A stretch of DNA of 64,000 bases. Source: an uncultured Prochlorococcus sp. GTDB lineage: Bacteria > Cyanobacteriota > Cyanobacteriia > PCC-6307 > Cyanobiaceae. Made by a program: the position numbers and the translations under genes. Shown in pieces: positions 10,959 through 21,132 of the stretch. The notes beneath the pieces are model-generated. The model saw only the letters and a list, made by a program, of their open reading frames with translations. It was not told the DNA's origin and ran no database searches. Within the stretch, counting starts at the first letter, position 1, and each line of letters begins with the position of its first letter. Location of the stretch: contig CACGKI010000001.1 of assembly GCA_902573565.1 (NCBI GenBank), positions 66,038 through 130,037 on the forward strand, read 5' to 3'.

Positions 10959-11723
10959 TTAGGATTCAGGTCCAAACAAGAAATCAGGAGAGATTCCTCC
11001 AAAAGTGGTTGTAATATTTTCAGGGGTAAACACTTCAGAGGTCTCGCCATAAGCTACAACAGTTTTATTTATTAAAAGAACCAAATCACAAAATTCACGG
11101 ACATGAATCATATCGTGCGTTGATAATAATATAGTTTTCCCCTCATTTTTAAATTGTATAAATAATTCCGAGATAAGTTTCTCAGTTCTTATATCAACAC
11201 CTGAAAAAGGCTCATCAAGAAGTAATATAGAAGCTCTTTGCGCAATTGCTCTAGCTAAAAAAGTTCGTTTTCTCTGACCGCCAGATAAGTTTCCAATAGG
11301 TGTAGATAAATGGTCAGTAAGATCAACTCTCTCAATGGCATCTTTGACCGCCTGAACATCAGACTCTCTAGGACACCTAAAAATATTCATCGAACCATAT
11401 CTTCCCATCATCACTACATCCCAAACACTTATTGGAAATTGACTATCAATTCCCTCATTTTGAGGCACATAAGCAATTGTCTGATCTTTCTGAGCAGATC
11501 TTACAGACTCTCCATTTATTCTAATTTTTCCCTTTGAAATATTTACAAAGCCAGTTAAAGCATTAAAAAAAGTTGTTTTACCAGCTCCGTTCATCCCTAC
11601 TAATCCACAAATCTGGCCAGGTTTCAATCTTAAATTAGCATCATACAAAGCCACCTTACCGTTGTAATCTACGCAAATATTCTCTGCATCAATCCTAAAG
11701 TTTTGATAATTAATTGTTTCCAT
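10959..11723 (-). CDS. mntA: Manganese-type ABC transporter, ATP-binding subunit
   Basis: A 254-residue ABC ATPase. It has Walker A GMNGAGKTTFFNAL (about 43-56), the signature LSGGQRKRTFLARA, Walker B ILLLDEPFSGVD and the STHD switch histidine. It powers import through the MntB-like permease. It sits between mntC (3 bases upstream) and mntB (12 bases downstream), so the three form one operon as in other cyanobacterial mntCAB loci. The metal assignment is inherited from the binding protein. Confidence 0.9.
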   Translation of the reverse strand: METINYQNFRIDAENICVDYNGKVALYDANLRLKPGQICGLVGMNGAGKTTFFNALTGFVNISKGKIRINGESVRSAQKDQTIAYVPQNEGIDSQFPISVWDVVMMGRYGSMNIFRCPRESDVQAVKDAIERVDLTDHLSTPIGNLSGGQRKRTFLARAIAQRASILLLDEPFSGVDIRTEKLISELFIQFKNEGKTILLSTHDMIHVREFCDLVLLINKTVVAYGETSEVFTPENITTTFGGISPDFLFGPES

Positions 11724-11726
11724 AAT

Positions 11727-12626
11727 TCAAAAAAGCCCTTTTTTAATCAAATCCAAATTATGCTCAAGCATTTTTATATAGGAACTAGCAGGCCCACTAT
11801 CATCAGATAATGAATCAACAAAAAGATTTCCTCCAAAATTAGCCCCAGTTTCGCTTGCAACAACCATTTGAGATTCGTTACTTACAGTACTTTCACAAAA
11901 TACAGATGGGACATTTTTTTCTTTAACTAGTGAGATTGTTCTTGTCATTCTTTTAGGAGTAATTTGACTCTCAGCATTAACTGGCCACAAATAAACTTCC
12001 TCTAATCCATAATCATTTGTTAAATATGAAAAAGCACCTTCACAACTTACTAGATACCTCCTTTCTTTATTTAAGTTATTAATAAAAAGTGAGAATTCTT
12101 TATCTATTTTATAGAGTTTATCTTTATAAATTTTTCCATTTTCTTCAAATAACGTCCTTTTGGATGGCCTCAATTTTGATAAAGAATCAACAAGAATATC
12201 TACGTATAGGATCCCTCTTTTTGGAGAAATCCAGGCATGAGGATTTGGTTTTCCTTTATAAAAATCTTCACTGATAAAAATAGGATCTAAATCATCCGCG
12301 ACAGTAATTCTTTTAACTTTTAAATTAGAAACAAGTTTTTCAGCCCATAATTCAAATCCAAATCCATTATCAATAAAAACAAAAGCTCTAGAGGCATTTA
12401 CCAAATCGCTTGGAGTTGGTTGGTAGCCATGAACTTCAACTCCAGGTTTAGTTATTGATCTAACAATAAAATCATCTTTAGCAACATTACTAATTATGTC
12501 CGCCAAAACAGTGAAACTTGCCAGTATTACTTCTTTAGTTTCATTTTTATTTGATATTCTCCTACATGAGCCTGAAACAAGAGAAAGTAGAAGTAACAAA
12601 CTTAAAAAAAGAACATTTTTTTTCAT
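11727..12626 (-). CDS. mntC: Manganese-binding periplasmic lipoprotein of ABC transporter
   Basis: A 299-residue cluster A-1 solute-binding protein. The N-terminus is a lipoprotein signal (LVSGSC, Cys21). The candidate metal ligands are His66 (VHGYQPTPSD), His130 (NPHAW), Glu196 (SCEGAFSYL) and Asp271 (FVDSLSDDSGPA). Their spacing reproduces the His-His-Glu-Asp set I recall for Synechocystis MntC. Cys195 and Cys244 match the MntC disulphide pair. Zinc-binding ZnuA proteins usually carry a His-rich loop, which is absent here. It is the first gene of mntCAB. I am confident of the family and fairly confident of manganese. Confidence 0.9.
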   Translation of the reverse strand: MKKNVLFLSLLLLLSLVSGSCRRISNKNETKEVILASFTVLADIISNVAKDDFIVRSITKPGVEVHGYQPTPSDLVNASRAFVFIDNGFGFELWAEKLVSNLKVKRITVADDLDPIFISEDFYKGKPNPHAWISPKRGILYVDILVDSLSKLRPSKRTLFEENGKIYKDKLYKIDKEFSLFINNLNKERRYLVSCEGAFSYLTNDYGLEEVYLWPVNAESQITPKRMTRTISLVKEKNVPSVFCESTVSNESQMVVASETGANFGGNLFVDSLSDDSGPASSYIKMLEHNLDLIKKGLF

Positions 12627-12646
12627 ATTTAACTTTCATCCTTAGA

Positions 12647-13981
12647 TTATGAACTAAAAGATAGTTTCATAAGTGGTTTTTTAAGATCAGAAATTAATCC
12701 TTGCCAGTTTATTTTTTCTTTTTCAAAAGCTTTTTCAACAATTTTCTCAGAATTTTTCTTTATAAAATCCAAATCAGGTTCTTCAACTCCTTTTGTTATT
12801 GCCATAAAATCAGCCAAAGAACTTGAAACTACTCTTGTTAAATAAGCAGCACTGACAGCCTGAAATGTTCCAGAGACAAGCCAATTTGGGCCATGTAATT
12901 TTGATATACCAATTAAAGTTTGTCCACTCCATTCAATAACACCTTGAGCAATTGCAGTCTTCAAAATCTCTTTAGATACTTTATCTAAAATTTCAGGAGA
13001 CCAATTACATCCCCATATAGACTTAATTTCTTTAATCATTAATGAATTTAGTACTGTCATTGCCATAACATCAATTGATGGGATAGGAGATAAGAAAACA
13101 GTTGTCGCGACAAGAATTTGATTTTTTCTTTGTATACCTTTTAACTGCATTCTTCTTATTCCTTCAATTTCAGACTGCCAAGCAACATGAAGTTCTTTCA
13201 AGAGCCTTTTTTTTGTATTTTCAATATTTTTAGATGAACTTATGAAAAACTTCCTTAAAGAAAAAGGTATATTTGTTATTTCATTCTTATTCACATCAAA
13301 AGTAATAATTTTATTTATAAAGTGAACTGAAATTTGAGACTTTAGGTCCTCTATCTGATTTTTAGCTTCTATTTCGTTGGAAGTTAAAGCCACCAACCAG
13401 ATTGGCATATTTTTAGGAAACTTTTCCAACCACAAAAAATCATTTGCTGACAAAGGCAAGTTTATAAAATACAAGATTGCATCACTTTTCAAAGCTTCTT
13501 CTGGAATAACTTTAGAAGAATTGTATTTAGGCAGTTTTTCGAATAAATCAAAGTCAAACTTATTTTCTTTAAAATGACTTTTTAAAACAGACTGACAACT
13601 TTGATAATCTTTTTGTCCCATGCAAATCATTTTTTCTTTTTCACATCTATTAAGAATCGATTCAAGTATTTTTTGTCTTTTTGAATTCTTTTTTTCTAAT
13701 TCATTTGTTGCTTCAAGTTTTTCAAAAAAATTTAAATCTTCATTACATAAATTTATCCAACCATCTAAATTATTTGGCTCATTAAATTTAGGCTTATCAT
13801 TCTTCAAGTAAAAATATCCCCCCAAACACAATGCAAAAAATCCTATTGAGCCTCCAGCAAAATGAATTAAGTCACTGACAAACCATTCCCCAAAACCCAA
13901 CAATAATAGGATAATAAAAAGATTTTTTTTTGGAAACTTTATGAAATCCTTTAAAAGGTTGTCTTTACTAATATCAAACAC
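12647..13981 (-). CDS. DUF697-type membrane protein
   Basis: A protein of 444 residues from the GTG at 13981, or 462 from an upstream TTG at 14035. I prefer GTG because the 18 extra residues are unremarkable, but neither start has a clear ribosome site. Two adjacent hydrophobic segments near the N-terminus (LFIILLLLGFGEWFV and GGSIGFFALCLGGYFYL) are followed by a long charged region. The C-terminal domain has ATTVFLSPIPSIDVMAMTVL and GVIEWSGQTLIG, as in DUF697 proteins, which are often fused to GTPases. No GTPase P-loop is visible. Function unknown. Confidence 0.75.
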   Translation of the reverse strand: MFDISKDNLLKDFIKFPKKNLFIILLLLGFGEWFVSDLIHFAGGSIGFFALCLGGYFYLKNDKPKFNEPNNLDGWINLCNEDLNFFEKLEATNELEKKNSKRQKILESILNRCEKEKMICMGQKDYQSCQSVLKSHFKENKFDFDLFEKLPKYNSSKVIPEEALKSDAILYFINLPLSANDFLWLEKFPKNMPIWLVALTSNEIEAKNQIEDLKSQISVHFINKIITFDVNKNEITNIPFSLRKFFISSSKNIENTKKRLLKELHVAWQSEIEGIRRMQLKGIQRKNQILVATTVFLSPIPSIDVMAMTVLNSLMIKEIKSIWGCNWSPEILDKVSKEILKTAIAQGVIEWSGQTLIGISKLHGPNWLVSGTFQAVSAAYLTRVVSSSLADFMAITKGVEEPDLDFIKKNSEKIVEKAFEKEKINWQGLISDLKKPLMKLSFSS

Positions 13982-14146
13982 AATACTTTGTTTTTCTAAT
14001 TTTATATTAATGCAAGTTGTGAATGAGAAAAGCAAAATTTCATAAGTCGTTAATCAAAAGATAAAAATTTAAGGCTTTTAAAAAGACTTATTGCATAACA
14101 AGATGGTAAGTTAATAGACTATTTAAATAACTTAAGAAAAACCAAG

Positions 14147-14569
14147 ATGTCTAATTCAAATTTCAGCAATAATCCTGGGAAAGAAAATTACAGAGGGCGT
14201 TCTAACAATGAAAGATCTAATTTCAGAGATAGATCGGGCGGCAGAAGGGAAGGAGGAGGATTCCGCATAAGGTTAAGTGATAACGAAATGAAAGCTGTTA
14301 AATCAATACAGGAGACTTTTCAGTTGAGATCTACTGTTGCAGTTCTGGGCTTCTCTGTTAGAACACTTAGTGAAATGATAAAAGACGAAAAATTGATTGA
14401 ATCAATCACAGAATATGCAAAAAATAATAAAAACTCTTCCCCGAATAGACAATCACAAAATCATTATGAAGAAAAGACAAAAACAGCACCTGACCCTTTT
14501 GCAAGACCTGTAAAAAGTTTATCAACTGAAGAAATTCAACCTAGCGAAGTAGAAAAGGATGGCAAATAA
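14147..14569 (+). CDS. Conserved hypothetical protein with RG-rich N-terminus
   Basis: A 140-residue soluble protein. Residues 15-42 are rich in Arg, Gly, Asn and Ser (YRGRSNNERSNFRDRSGGRR), like the disordered RNA-contacting tails of other proteins. A compact helical-looking middle follows (IRLSDNEMKAVKSIQETFQL, STVAVLGFSVRTLSEMI), then a charged low-complexity tail. I do not recognise a family. Its stop overlaps the trpS ATG by 11 bases, so translation is probably coupled to tryptophanyl-tRNA synthetase. RNA binding is inference from composition only. Confidence 0.7.
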   Translation: MSNSNFSNNPGKENYRGRSNNERSNFRDRSGGRREGGGFRIRLSDNEMKAVKSIQETFQLRSTVAVLGFSVRTLSEMIKDEKLIESITEYAKNNKNSSPNRQSQNHYEEKTKTAPDPFARPVKSLSTEEIQPSEVEKDGK

Positions 14570-15575
14570 AAAGAGAATTCTTTCGGGAGTTCAACCTACT
14601 GGTGATTTACATATTGGGAATTGGCTTGGGGCTATAAATAATTGGGTTAAGCTTCAAGAGCAATATGAAACATTTCTATGTGTAGTTGATTTGCACGCAA
14701 TCACAGCTTCATATAATCCCAAAGAATTATCTCAAAACACAATCTCCACTGCAGCTTTGTACGTCGCTTGTGGGATAGATCCTAATATATGCTCAATTTT
14801 TGTCCAAAGTCAGATTGCTGCACATTCAGAACTTTGTTGGATATTAAATTGCATGACCCCAATAAATTGGATGGAAAGAATGATTCAATTCAAAGAAAAA
14901 TCCATACAACAGGGAAATAATGTATCCATTGGATTATTTGACTATCCGATCCTAATGGCTGCAGACATTCTTCTATACGACGCTGACTTTGTACCAGTAG
15001 GTGAAGATCAAAAACAACATCTTGAACTCGCCAGAGATATTGCACAACAGAGAATTAATGCCAGATTTAGTAAGGATAAAAATATTTTAAAAATCCCTCA
15101 ACCAATAATCATGAAGAATGGATCAAAAATAATGAGTTTAATTGATGGTTCAAAAAAGATGAGCAAAAGTGATCCTAATGAGGGCAGTCGTATTAACTTA
15201 TTAGATTCTCCTGAAATAATTACTAAAAAAATAAAAAGAGCAAAAAGTGACAGTTCTATTGGTATTGAATTTAACAACCCTGAAAGACCTGAATCTAAAA
15301 ATCTTTTGATGATTTATTCTATATTATCTGGCAAAGAAATTTCAAAATGTGAAAATGAATTATCTGAAACTGGATGGGGGACATTTAAAAAATTAATTAC
15401 TGAACAACTTATTGAATCACTAGAACCTATTCAAAAAAAATATAAATTATTAATTAATGATCCCTATCAATTAAATAAAATCCTTTATGAAGGGAAGGAA
15501 AAAGCTGAAGATTTAGCAAATCAGACCTTAAAAAGAGTTAAATCAAAATTGGGATTCTTTGAAATGGAGAAATAA
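14559..15575 (+). CDS. trpS: Tryptophanyl-tRNA synthetase
   Basis: A 338-residue class I aminoacyl-tRNA synthetase. The HIGH-type motif appears as GDLHIGNWLGAINNW (residues 15-29) and the KMSKS loop as SKKMSKSDP near residue 200. Other family marks are MTPINWMERM and ILLYDADFVPVGEDQKQH. It charges tRNA-Trp in the cytosol. The ATG lies inside the end of the preceding RG-rich gene, and thrS follows after 3 bases, so the three genes look like one transcript. Confidence 0.97.
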   Translation: MANKKRILSGVQPTGDLHIGNWLGAINNWVKLQEQYETFLCVVDLHAITASYNPKELSQNTISTAALYVACGIDPNICSIFVQSQIAAHSELCWILNCMTPINWMERMIQFKEKSIQQGNNVSIGLFDYPILMAADILLYDADFVPVGEDQKQHLELARDIAQQRINARFSKDKNILKIPQPIIMKNGSKIMSLIDGSKKMSKSDPNEGSRINLLDSPEIITKKIKRAKSDSSIGIEFNNPERPESKNLLMIYSILSGKEISKCENELSETGWGTFKKLITEQLIESLEPIQKKYKLLINDPYQLNKILYEGKEKAEDLANQTLKRVKSKLGFFEMEK

Positions 15576-15578
15576 ATT

Positions 15579-17495
15579 ATGCCAATAATTACCCTGCCTG
15601 ATGGTTCCAAAAAGGTTTTCGAAAAATCTGTAACTATTCTAGAAATTGCCCAAAGTATTGGCGCTGGATTAGCTAAAGCAACCATTGCTGGGAAAGTAAA
15701 TGATGTTCTCCTTGATGCAACTATTCCAATAAACAAAGATTCCAGAGTTGTAATCATCACATCAAAAGATAAAGAAGGAATTGAAATAATAAGACATTCC
15801 TTTGCTCACCTTATTGGTCATGCTGTTAAACAAATTTACCCTAATATTAAAATGGCTATTGGGCCTGTAATTGAAGATGGTTTTTATTACGACATTTTTT
15901 CTGAATACAGATTTACTCCTGAGGATTTAGTGAAAATCGAAAATAGAATTAATAAATTAATAAAAACAAACTATGACGTAGAAATTTTACAAGTTTCTAA
16001 AGAAGAGGCAATTAAAACTTTTAAAGAAAGAGATGAGACTTTTAAATTACGAATAATTGAAGAAATTCCTGAAGAAGGTCTCATCAATTTATACAAACAC
16101 GAAGAATATATCGACATGTGCAGAGGGCCTCACGTCCCCAACACTAGCCATTTGAGGCATTTTAAATTACTTAAATTATCAGGTTCATATTGGAGAGGCA
16201 ATAGTGAGAATGAATCTTTGCAGAGAATATATGGAACTGCATGGGCAAAAGAAAAAGAACTCAATGAATACTTAACAAAAATAGAAGAAGCGGAAAAAAG
16301 GGATCATAGAAAACTTGGTAAAAAACATTCACTATTTCATATACAAGAAGAATCTCCAGGAATGATTTTTTGGCATCCAAATGGATGGACCATCTACCAA
16401 GTACTTGAAAAGTACATAAGAGAAATACTTAAAAAAAATGATTATTTAGAAATTAAAACCCCACAAGCTGTTGATAAATCTCTTTGGGAAAAATCCGGTC
16501 ATTGGGAAAAATTTAGAGACGATATGTTCACTACTGCATCAGAAAATAGAACTTATGCAATAAAACCAATGAATTGTCCATGCCATATTCAAGTATTTAA
16601 TCAAGGTTTAAAAAGCTATAAAGACTTACCTATTCGTCTTGCTGAATTTGGTTCTTGTCACAGGAATGAGCCCTCCGGTGCATTACACGGCCTAATGAGA
16701 GTTAGAAACTTTACTCAAGATGATGCTCACATATTCTGTACAGAAGAGCAAATTCAAGAAGAAGTATCTACTTTTATAGAACTTGTTTTCGAGGTTTATA
16801 AAACTTTTGGTTTTGATGAAATCATTATCAAATTATCAACTCGTCCTGAAAAAAGGGTAGGAAGTGAAGAGATTTGGGATAAATCAGAAGAGGCTCTTAC
16901 CAAAGCTCTGGATAATAAGAATCTAAAATGGGAACTTCAACCAGGTGAAGGTGCTTTTTATGGGCCAAAAATAGAATTCTCGTTAAAAGATTGTCTTAAT
17001 AGAGTCTGGCAATGCGGAACAATTCAGGTTGATTTCTCAATGCCTATTAGATTGGATGCAACTTATGTAGATATTGATAATGAAAAAAGAAATCCGGTCA
17101 TGCTCCATAGGGCAATTTTAGGATCCTTTGAAAGGTTTATCGGAATCTTAATTGAGCAATATGAGGCAAAATTCCCAATTTGGCTTGCGCCTTATCAAAT
17201 AATATTATTGAGTATTACTGATAGAAATATTGAAAAGTGTTTAAAGTTTAATGAATTAATAAACAATAATGGTTACCGATCCAAAGTTGATATTAGGAAT
17301 GAAAAAATAGGCTATAAAATAAGAGAGGCAACTCTCGGGAGAGTTCCTTTAATTGCAGTTATTGGAGATAAAGAAGAGGAGATTGATTCTGTCGCCTTAA
17401 GAGCTTTGAATGGAAAAAATTTAGGACTTTTCAATTTGCCTAATCTTTACAAATTAATGGATGAATTAATAGAAAAAAAAGGGAGAACAGAATAA
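15579..17495 (+). CDS. thrS: Threonyl-tRNA synthetase
   Basis: A 638-residue class II synthetase. It has an N-terminal TGS domain (about 1-60), an editing domain with [17 protein letters not shown] and the later CRGPHVPNT motif, a catalytic core with [12 protein letters not shown] and zinc-binding NCPCHIQVF, and a C-terminal anticodon-binding domain. It charges tRNA-Thr and hydrolyses mischarged Ser-tRNA. The length and domain set are complete. It follows trpS by 3 bases and precedes glk by 10 bases. Confidence 0.97.
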   Translation: MPIITLPDGSKKVFEKSVTILEIAQSIGAGLAKATIAGKVNDVLLDATIPINKDSRVVIITSKDKEGIEIIRHSFAHLIGHAVKQIYPNIKMAIGPVIEDGFYYDIFSEYRFTPEDLVKIENRINKLIKTNYDVEILQVSKEEAIKTFKERDETFKLRIIEEIPEEGLINLYKHEEYIDMCRGPHVPNTSHLRHFKLLKLSGSYWRGNSENESLQRIYGTAWAKEKELNEYLTKIEEAEKRDHRKLGKKHSLFHIQEESPGMIFWHPNGWTIYQVLEKYIREILKKNDYLEIKTPQAVDKSLWEKSGHWEKFRDDMFTTASENRTYAIKPMNCPCHIQVFNQGLKSYKDLPIRLAEFGSCHRNEPSGALHGLMRVRNFTQDDAHIFCTEEQIQEEVSTFIELVFEVYKTFGFDEIIIKLSTRPEKRVGSEEIWDKSEEALTKALDNKNLKWELQPGEGAFYGPKIEFSLKDCLNRVWQCGTIQVDFSMPIRLDATYVDIDNEKRNPVMLHRAILGSFERFIGILIEQYEAKFPIWLAPYQIILLSITDRNIEKCLKFNELINNNGYRSKVDIRNEKIGYKIREATLGRVPLIAVIGDKEEEIDSVALRALNGKNLGLFNLPNLYKLMDELIEKKGRTE

Positions 17496-17505
17496 TTTCA
17501 AGTAT

Positions 17506-18540
17506 ATGAATTTTCTCGCTTGTGATTTAGGAGGTACAAAGGTTCTATTGGGTATATACGAAAAAGTAATAAATGACGATTCGCCTAAGTTATTATTCAA
17601 AAAGAAATATATTTCTTCTGATTGGAACTCTTTTGAACTAATTTTAGAAGATTTTCTCAAAAATGAATGCAAAAATATTACTCATCCTTCTTCCGCATGT
17701 TTTGCCGTAGCTGGTCCTTTATCTAACAACCAAGCAAAAATAATTAACTTGTCGTGGAATATTTCTCGTAATGCTTTACAAAAAAAATTTAATTTTAAAA
17801 GCTGCGAACTAATAAATGATTTCGCAGTCCAAATTTATGGAATACCTTATTTAAAAAAAAATCAATATTGTACTATCCAAAATGGAGCAACTACTGAAGG
17901 CGCAAATAATGATTTTCATGCCATTGTTGGTGCTGGAACAGGTTTGGGCATTGCTAGAGGCGTAATATCAAAAAATATTATAAAAGTGTTAGCTAGTGAG
18001 GGAGGTCATGTTGAATACTCACCAAAGTCAAAATTAGAATGGGATTTAAAAATTTGGCTCAAAAACTCTCTTAATGTTGAGAGGATTTCTTGTGAAAGAA
18101 TTATTAGTGGCACTGGTTTATCAAGAATAGCGGAATGGAGACTAAGCAAATCTGATGCCAAAAACCATCCTCTTCAAAATTATTTTCAAAAAATAGAAAT
18201 TTCTGATGATGTAAGGAAAGAACTGCCTGAAAAAATTTGTAATCTTTCAAAAGAAGGAGATCAGATAATGGCTGAGGTAGAGAGAATATGGTTAAGTGCT
18301 TATGCTTCTTTATTGGGAGATGTTGCGCTTCAAGAATTGTGCTTTGGCGGGTTATGGATTTCTGGAGGAACTGCACCAAAACATTTCAAAAACTTTAAAT
18401 CAGATTTATTTATGAAACATTTTTTTGATAAAGGAAGATTAAAAGATATTCTTAAAACAATACCTATAAATGTGATTTTAGATGAAGAGTTTGGACTTTT
18501 TAGTGCTGCCTGCAGAGCAAAAATGCTTTTAAAAACTTAG
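17506..18540 (+). CDS. glk: Glucokinase
   Basis: A 344-residue sugar kinase of the Glk (non-ROK) family. It has the phosphate-binding LACDLGGTKVLLGIYE (residues 4-19), the substrate region LINDFAVQIYG with the catalytic Asp, GAGTGLGIARG, and EGGHVEYSP. It phosphorylates glucose with ATP and feeds glycolysis or the pentose phosphate route. ATG start 10 bases after thrS, with thrB 10 bases downstream. The tight plus-strand run suggests one transcript, though the products are not in one pathway. Confidence 0.93.
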   Translation: MNFLACDLGGTKVLLGIYEKVINDDSPKLLFKKKYISSDWNSFELILEDFLKNECKNITHPSSACFAVAGPLSNNQAKIINLSWNISRNALQKKFNFKSCELINDFAVQIYGIPYLKKNQYCTIQNGATTEGANNDFHAIVGAGTGLGIARGVISKNIIKVLASEGGHVEYSPKSKLEWDLKIWLKNSLNVERISCERIISGTGLSRIAEWRLSKSDAKNHPLQNYFQKIEISDDVRKELPEKICNLSKEGDQIMAEVERIWLSAYASLLGDVALQELCFGGLWISGGTAPKHFKNFKSDLFMKHFFDKGRLKDILKTIPINVILDEEFGLFSAACRAKMLLKT

Positions 18541-18550
18541 TAACAAGATA

Positions 18551-19498
18551 ATGTCTATTCCTGAAGTGGGTAAAAAAATAAGGGTAAAAGTACCTTCCAC
18601 AACTGCTAATTTAGGGCCTGGATTCGATTGTCTTGGTGCAGCATTAGACTTATATAACGAGTTTACCTTTACAAGAATTGAGGGGAGTGGAGATAGATTT
18701 GATTTAATAATGGAAAGTACAGATGGTAATCATTTAAGAGGAGGACCTGAAAATTTAGTTTTTAGAGCAGCGCAGAAAGTATGGGAGAGTGCAAATATGG
18801 ATTCTTTTGCACTTGAAGCAAGAGTTAAGTTGGCAGTGCCTCCTGCCCGCGGACTTGGCAGTAGCGCTACAGCAATAGTTGCTGGACTAATCGGAGCAAA
18901 TGCAATAATGAACTCTCCATTGTCCAAAGAAAAACTTCTTGAACTTGCCATTGATATAGAGGGACATCCTGACAATGTAGTTCCCTCTCTTCTGGGTGGG
19001 CTTTGTTTGACAGCTCGATCGTCTTCTCATAGATGGAGAATTATTAGATGTGATTGGCACGATTCGATTAAAGCAGTTGTAGCAATACCTGCGATTCGTC
19101 TAAGCACAAGTGAAGCAAGAAAGGTTATGCCCAAGAATGTACCCATATCTGATGCAGTTACAAATATGGGGGCACTTACTTTACTGCTAAATGGCTTAAA
19201 ATCAGGAAATGACGAACTTATAAAAGAGGGAATGTTTGATAAGCTACATGAACCTTATAGATGGAAACTAATTAAAGGTGGACTAGAAGTCAAAGATGCC
19301 GCACTAGATGCAGGTGCTCTAGGATGCGCAATTAGTGGAGCTGGGCCAAGTATCTTAGCTTTGTGCAAAAAAGAAAATGGTAAAAACGTTAGTCAGGCAA
19401 TGGTAAAAGCATGGGAAAAGTCTGGTGTAGCCAGTAGAGCACCATTCTTAAACGTTCAAACCATAGGCAGTCAATTTAGTACTATCTCTGGTGAGTAG
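18551..19498 (+). CDS. thrB: Homoserine kinase
   Basis: A 315-residue GHMP kinase. Motif 1 is STTANLGPGFDCLGAALDLY (residues 16-35), the ATP-binding motif 2 is PPARGLGSSATAIVAGL, and the C-terminal motif 3 is GCAISGAGPSILAL. It phosphorylates homoserine in threonine synthesis. The length is normal. It lies between glk and ndhD, with a 79-base gap before ndhD. Confidence 0.96.
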   Translation: MSIPEVGKKIRVKVPSTTANLGPGFDCLGAALDLYNEFTFTRIEGSGDRFDLIMESTDGNHLRGGPENLVFRAAQKVWESANMDSFALEARVKLAVPPARGLGSSATAIVAGLIGANAIMNSPLSKEKLLELAIDIEGHPDNVVPSLLGGLCLTARSSSHRWRIIRCDWHDSIKAVVAIPAIRLSTSEARKVMPKNVPISDAVTNMGALTLLLNGLKSGNDELIKEGMFDKLHEPYRWKLIKGGLEVKDAALDAGALGCAISGAGPSILALCKKENGKNVSQAMVKAWEKSGVASRAPFLNVQTIGSQFSTISGE

Positions 19499-19577
19499 TT
19501 TTACTTAGGCATTTTTAGTGTTATAGTCTCAAGCTAGTACAACTTCAACTAGAATAAAAAAATTATTCATTCCATAA

Positions 19578-21119
19578 ATGAATTTAGAATCTTTTCCTTG
19601 GCTTTCATCTATTGTTTTACTGCCTTTAATTGGAGCATTAATAATGCCTTTCTTAAGTTCGAAGGAAGGAGAAGATAATACACTCCCCAGAAATATCTCA
19701 TTAAGTTTTTTATTTATAGATTTTTTACTAATAATTGGCGTCCTTTTCCAAAAATTTAATACTGCTGTTAGCTCTTTGCAATTAGTAGAAAGATCTTCTT
19801 GGTTACCCTCTATAGGCCTTGAGTGGTCTCTTGGTGTTGATGGGTTGTCTGCTCCTTTAGTGGCATTAAGTGGGTTAATCACATTTTTATCAGCTGCCGC
19901 AAGTTGGAAAATAAAGAAAAAATCTAATTTATATTTTGCTCTTTTATTAGTTCAAGCATCAGCTCAGGCACTTGTTTTCCTCTCTCAAGATTTCCTATTA
20001 TTTTTCTTGGCTTGGGAACTCGAGTTGGTTCCCGTATACCTTCTTATCGCAATTTGGGGAGGGAAAAAGAAATTATATGCAGCTACTAAATTTATTCTCT
20101 ACACAGCATTAGCTTCTTTATTAATACTCATAAGTGGGCTAGCACTTGCCTTGAGTGGAGATACCTTTACTTTGAATATTACGGACTTAACCAATAAACA
20201 TGTTACGGGCAGCCTAGCATTGTTATCCTATCTTGGATTTTTAATTGGTTTTGGAGTAAAGCTTCCTATCTTTCCACTACATACATGGTTACCTGATGCA
20301 CATGGTGAGGCTAATGCACCAGTATCAATGTTACTTGCTGGAATACTTTTAAAAATGGGAGGCTACGCTCTTTTAAGATTTAACGTTCAAATATTACCTG
20401 AAGTACATCTTCAAATTGCACCAGCATTAATTATTCTTGGAATCATAAATATAATTTACGGAGCACTAAATGCATTTGCACAAGATAATGTTAAAAGGAG
20501 AATTGCATGTAGCTCAGTGAGTCATATGGGTTTTGTTCTATTAGGGATTGGAGCTGTAGATGCTCTAGGGATAAGCGGAGCTATGCTCCAAATGATCAGT
20601 CACGGACTTATAGCAGCAGCCATGTTTTTCGTTACGGGCTCATTCTATGAAAGAACAAATACTCTTTCGATACCGAATATGGGCGGCTTGGCAAAGGTCT
20701 TGCCGATAACTTTTGCTTTCTTCTTGGCAAGCTCTTTAGCCTCTTTAGCGTTACCTGGCATGAGCGGTTTCATAAGTGAAATAACTGTATTTTTGGGTAT
20801 CACTAGTCAAGAAGGCTTCAGCTCTCTCTTTAGATCAATCACGATTCTTATTGCAGCTATAGGTTTGGTTCTAACCCCAATATATCTATTATCAATGTGT
20901 AGAAGAGTATTCTTTGGCCCTAGAATTCCCGCACTAGCTTCAGTTAAAGAGATGAGTGGCAGAGAATTGACCATAGGGTTCAGTTTATTGTTGCCTACTT
21001 TAGTGATAGGTTTTTGGCCGAAAGTTGCCATCAATTTATACGAATCTTCAACCAATGCTCTCAGTCAGCAGCTAACTTTAGCTAAGTTAGTAGGAATTAT
21101 TCCAACTTTATTTAATTAA
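19578..21119 (+). CDS. ndhD: NAD(P)H-quinone oxidoreductase chain 4 (NdhD)
   Basis: A 513-residue, strongly hydrophobic antiporter-like subunit with about 14 membrane segments. Conserved marks are [20 protein letters not shown] with the functional Glu, [20 protein letters not shown], and [14 protein letters not shown]-type sequence. It belongs to the proton-pumping arm of thylakoid NDH-1 in cyclic electron flow and respiration. No CO2-uptake partners (ndhF3, cup genes) are near. I therefore favour the D1/D2 type, but the sequence alone does not settle the paralogue. ndhL is elsewhere in this window. Confidence 0.95.
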   Translation: MNLESFPWLSSIVLLPLIGALIMPFLSSKEGEDNTLPRNISLSFLFIDFLLIIGVLFQKFNTAVSSLQLVERSSWLPSIGLEWSLGVDGLSAPLVALSGLITFLSAAASWKIKKKSNLYFALLLVQASAQALVFLSQDFLLFFLAWELELVPVYLLIAIWGGKKKLYAATKFILYTALASLLILISGLALALSGDTFTLNITDLTNKHVTGSLALLSYLGFLIGFGVKLPIFPLHTWLPDAHGEANAPVSMLLAGILLKMGGYALLRFNVQILPEVHLQIAPALIILGIINIIYGALNAFAQDNVKRRIACSSVSHMGFVLLGIGAVDALGISGAMLQMISHGLIAAAMFFVTGSFYERTNTLSIPNMGGLAKVLPITFAFFLASSLASLALPGMSGFISEITVFLGITSQEGFSSLFRSITILIAAIGLVLTPIYLLSMCRRVFFGPRIPALASVKEMSGRELTIGFSLLLPTLVIGFWPKVAINLYESSTNALSQQLTLAKLVGIIPTLFN

Positions 21120-21132
21120 ATTATTTTTATAA

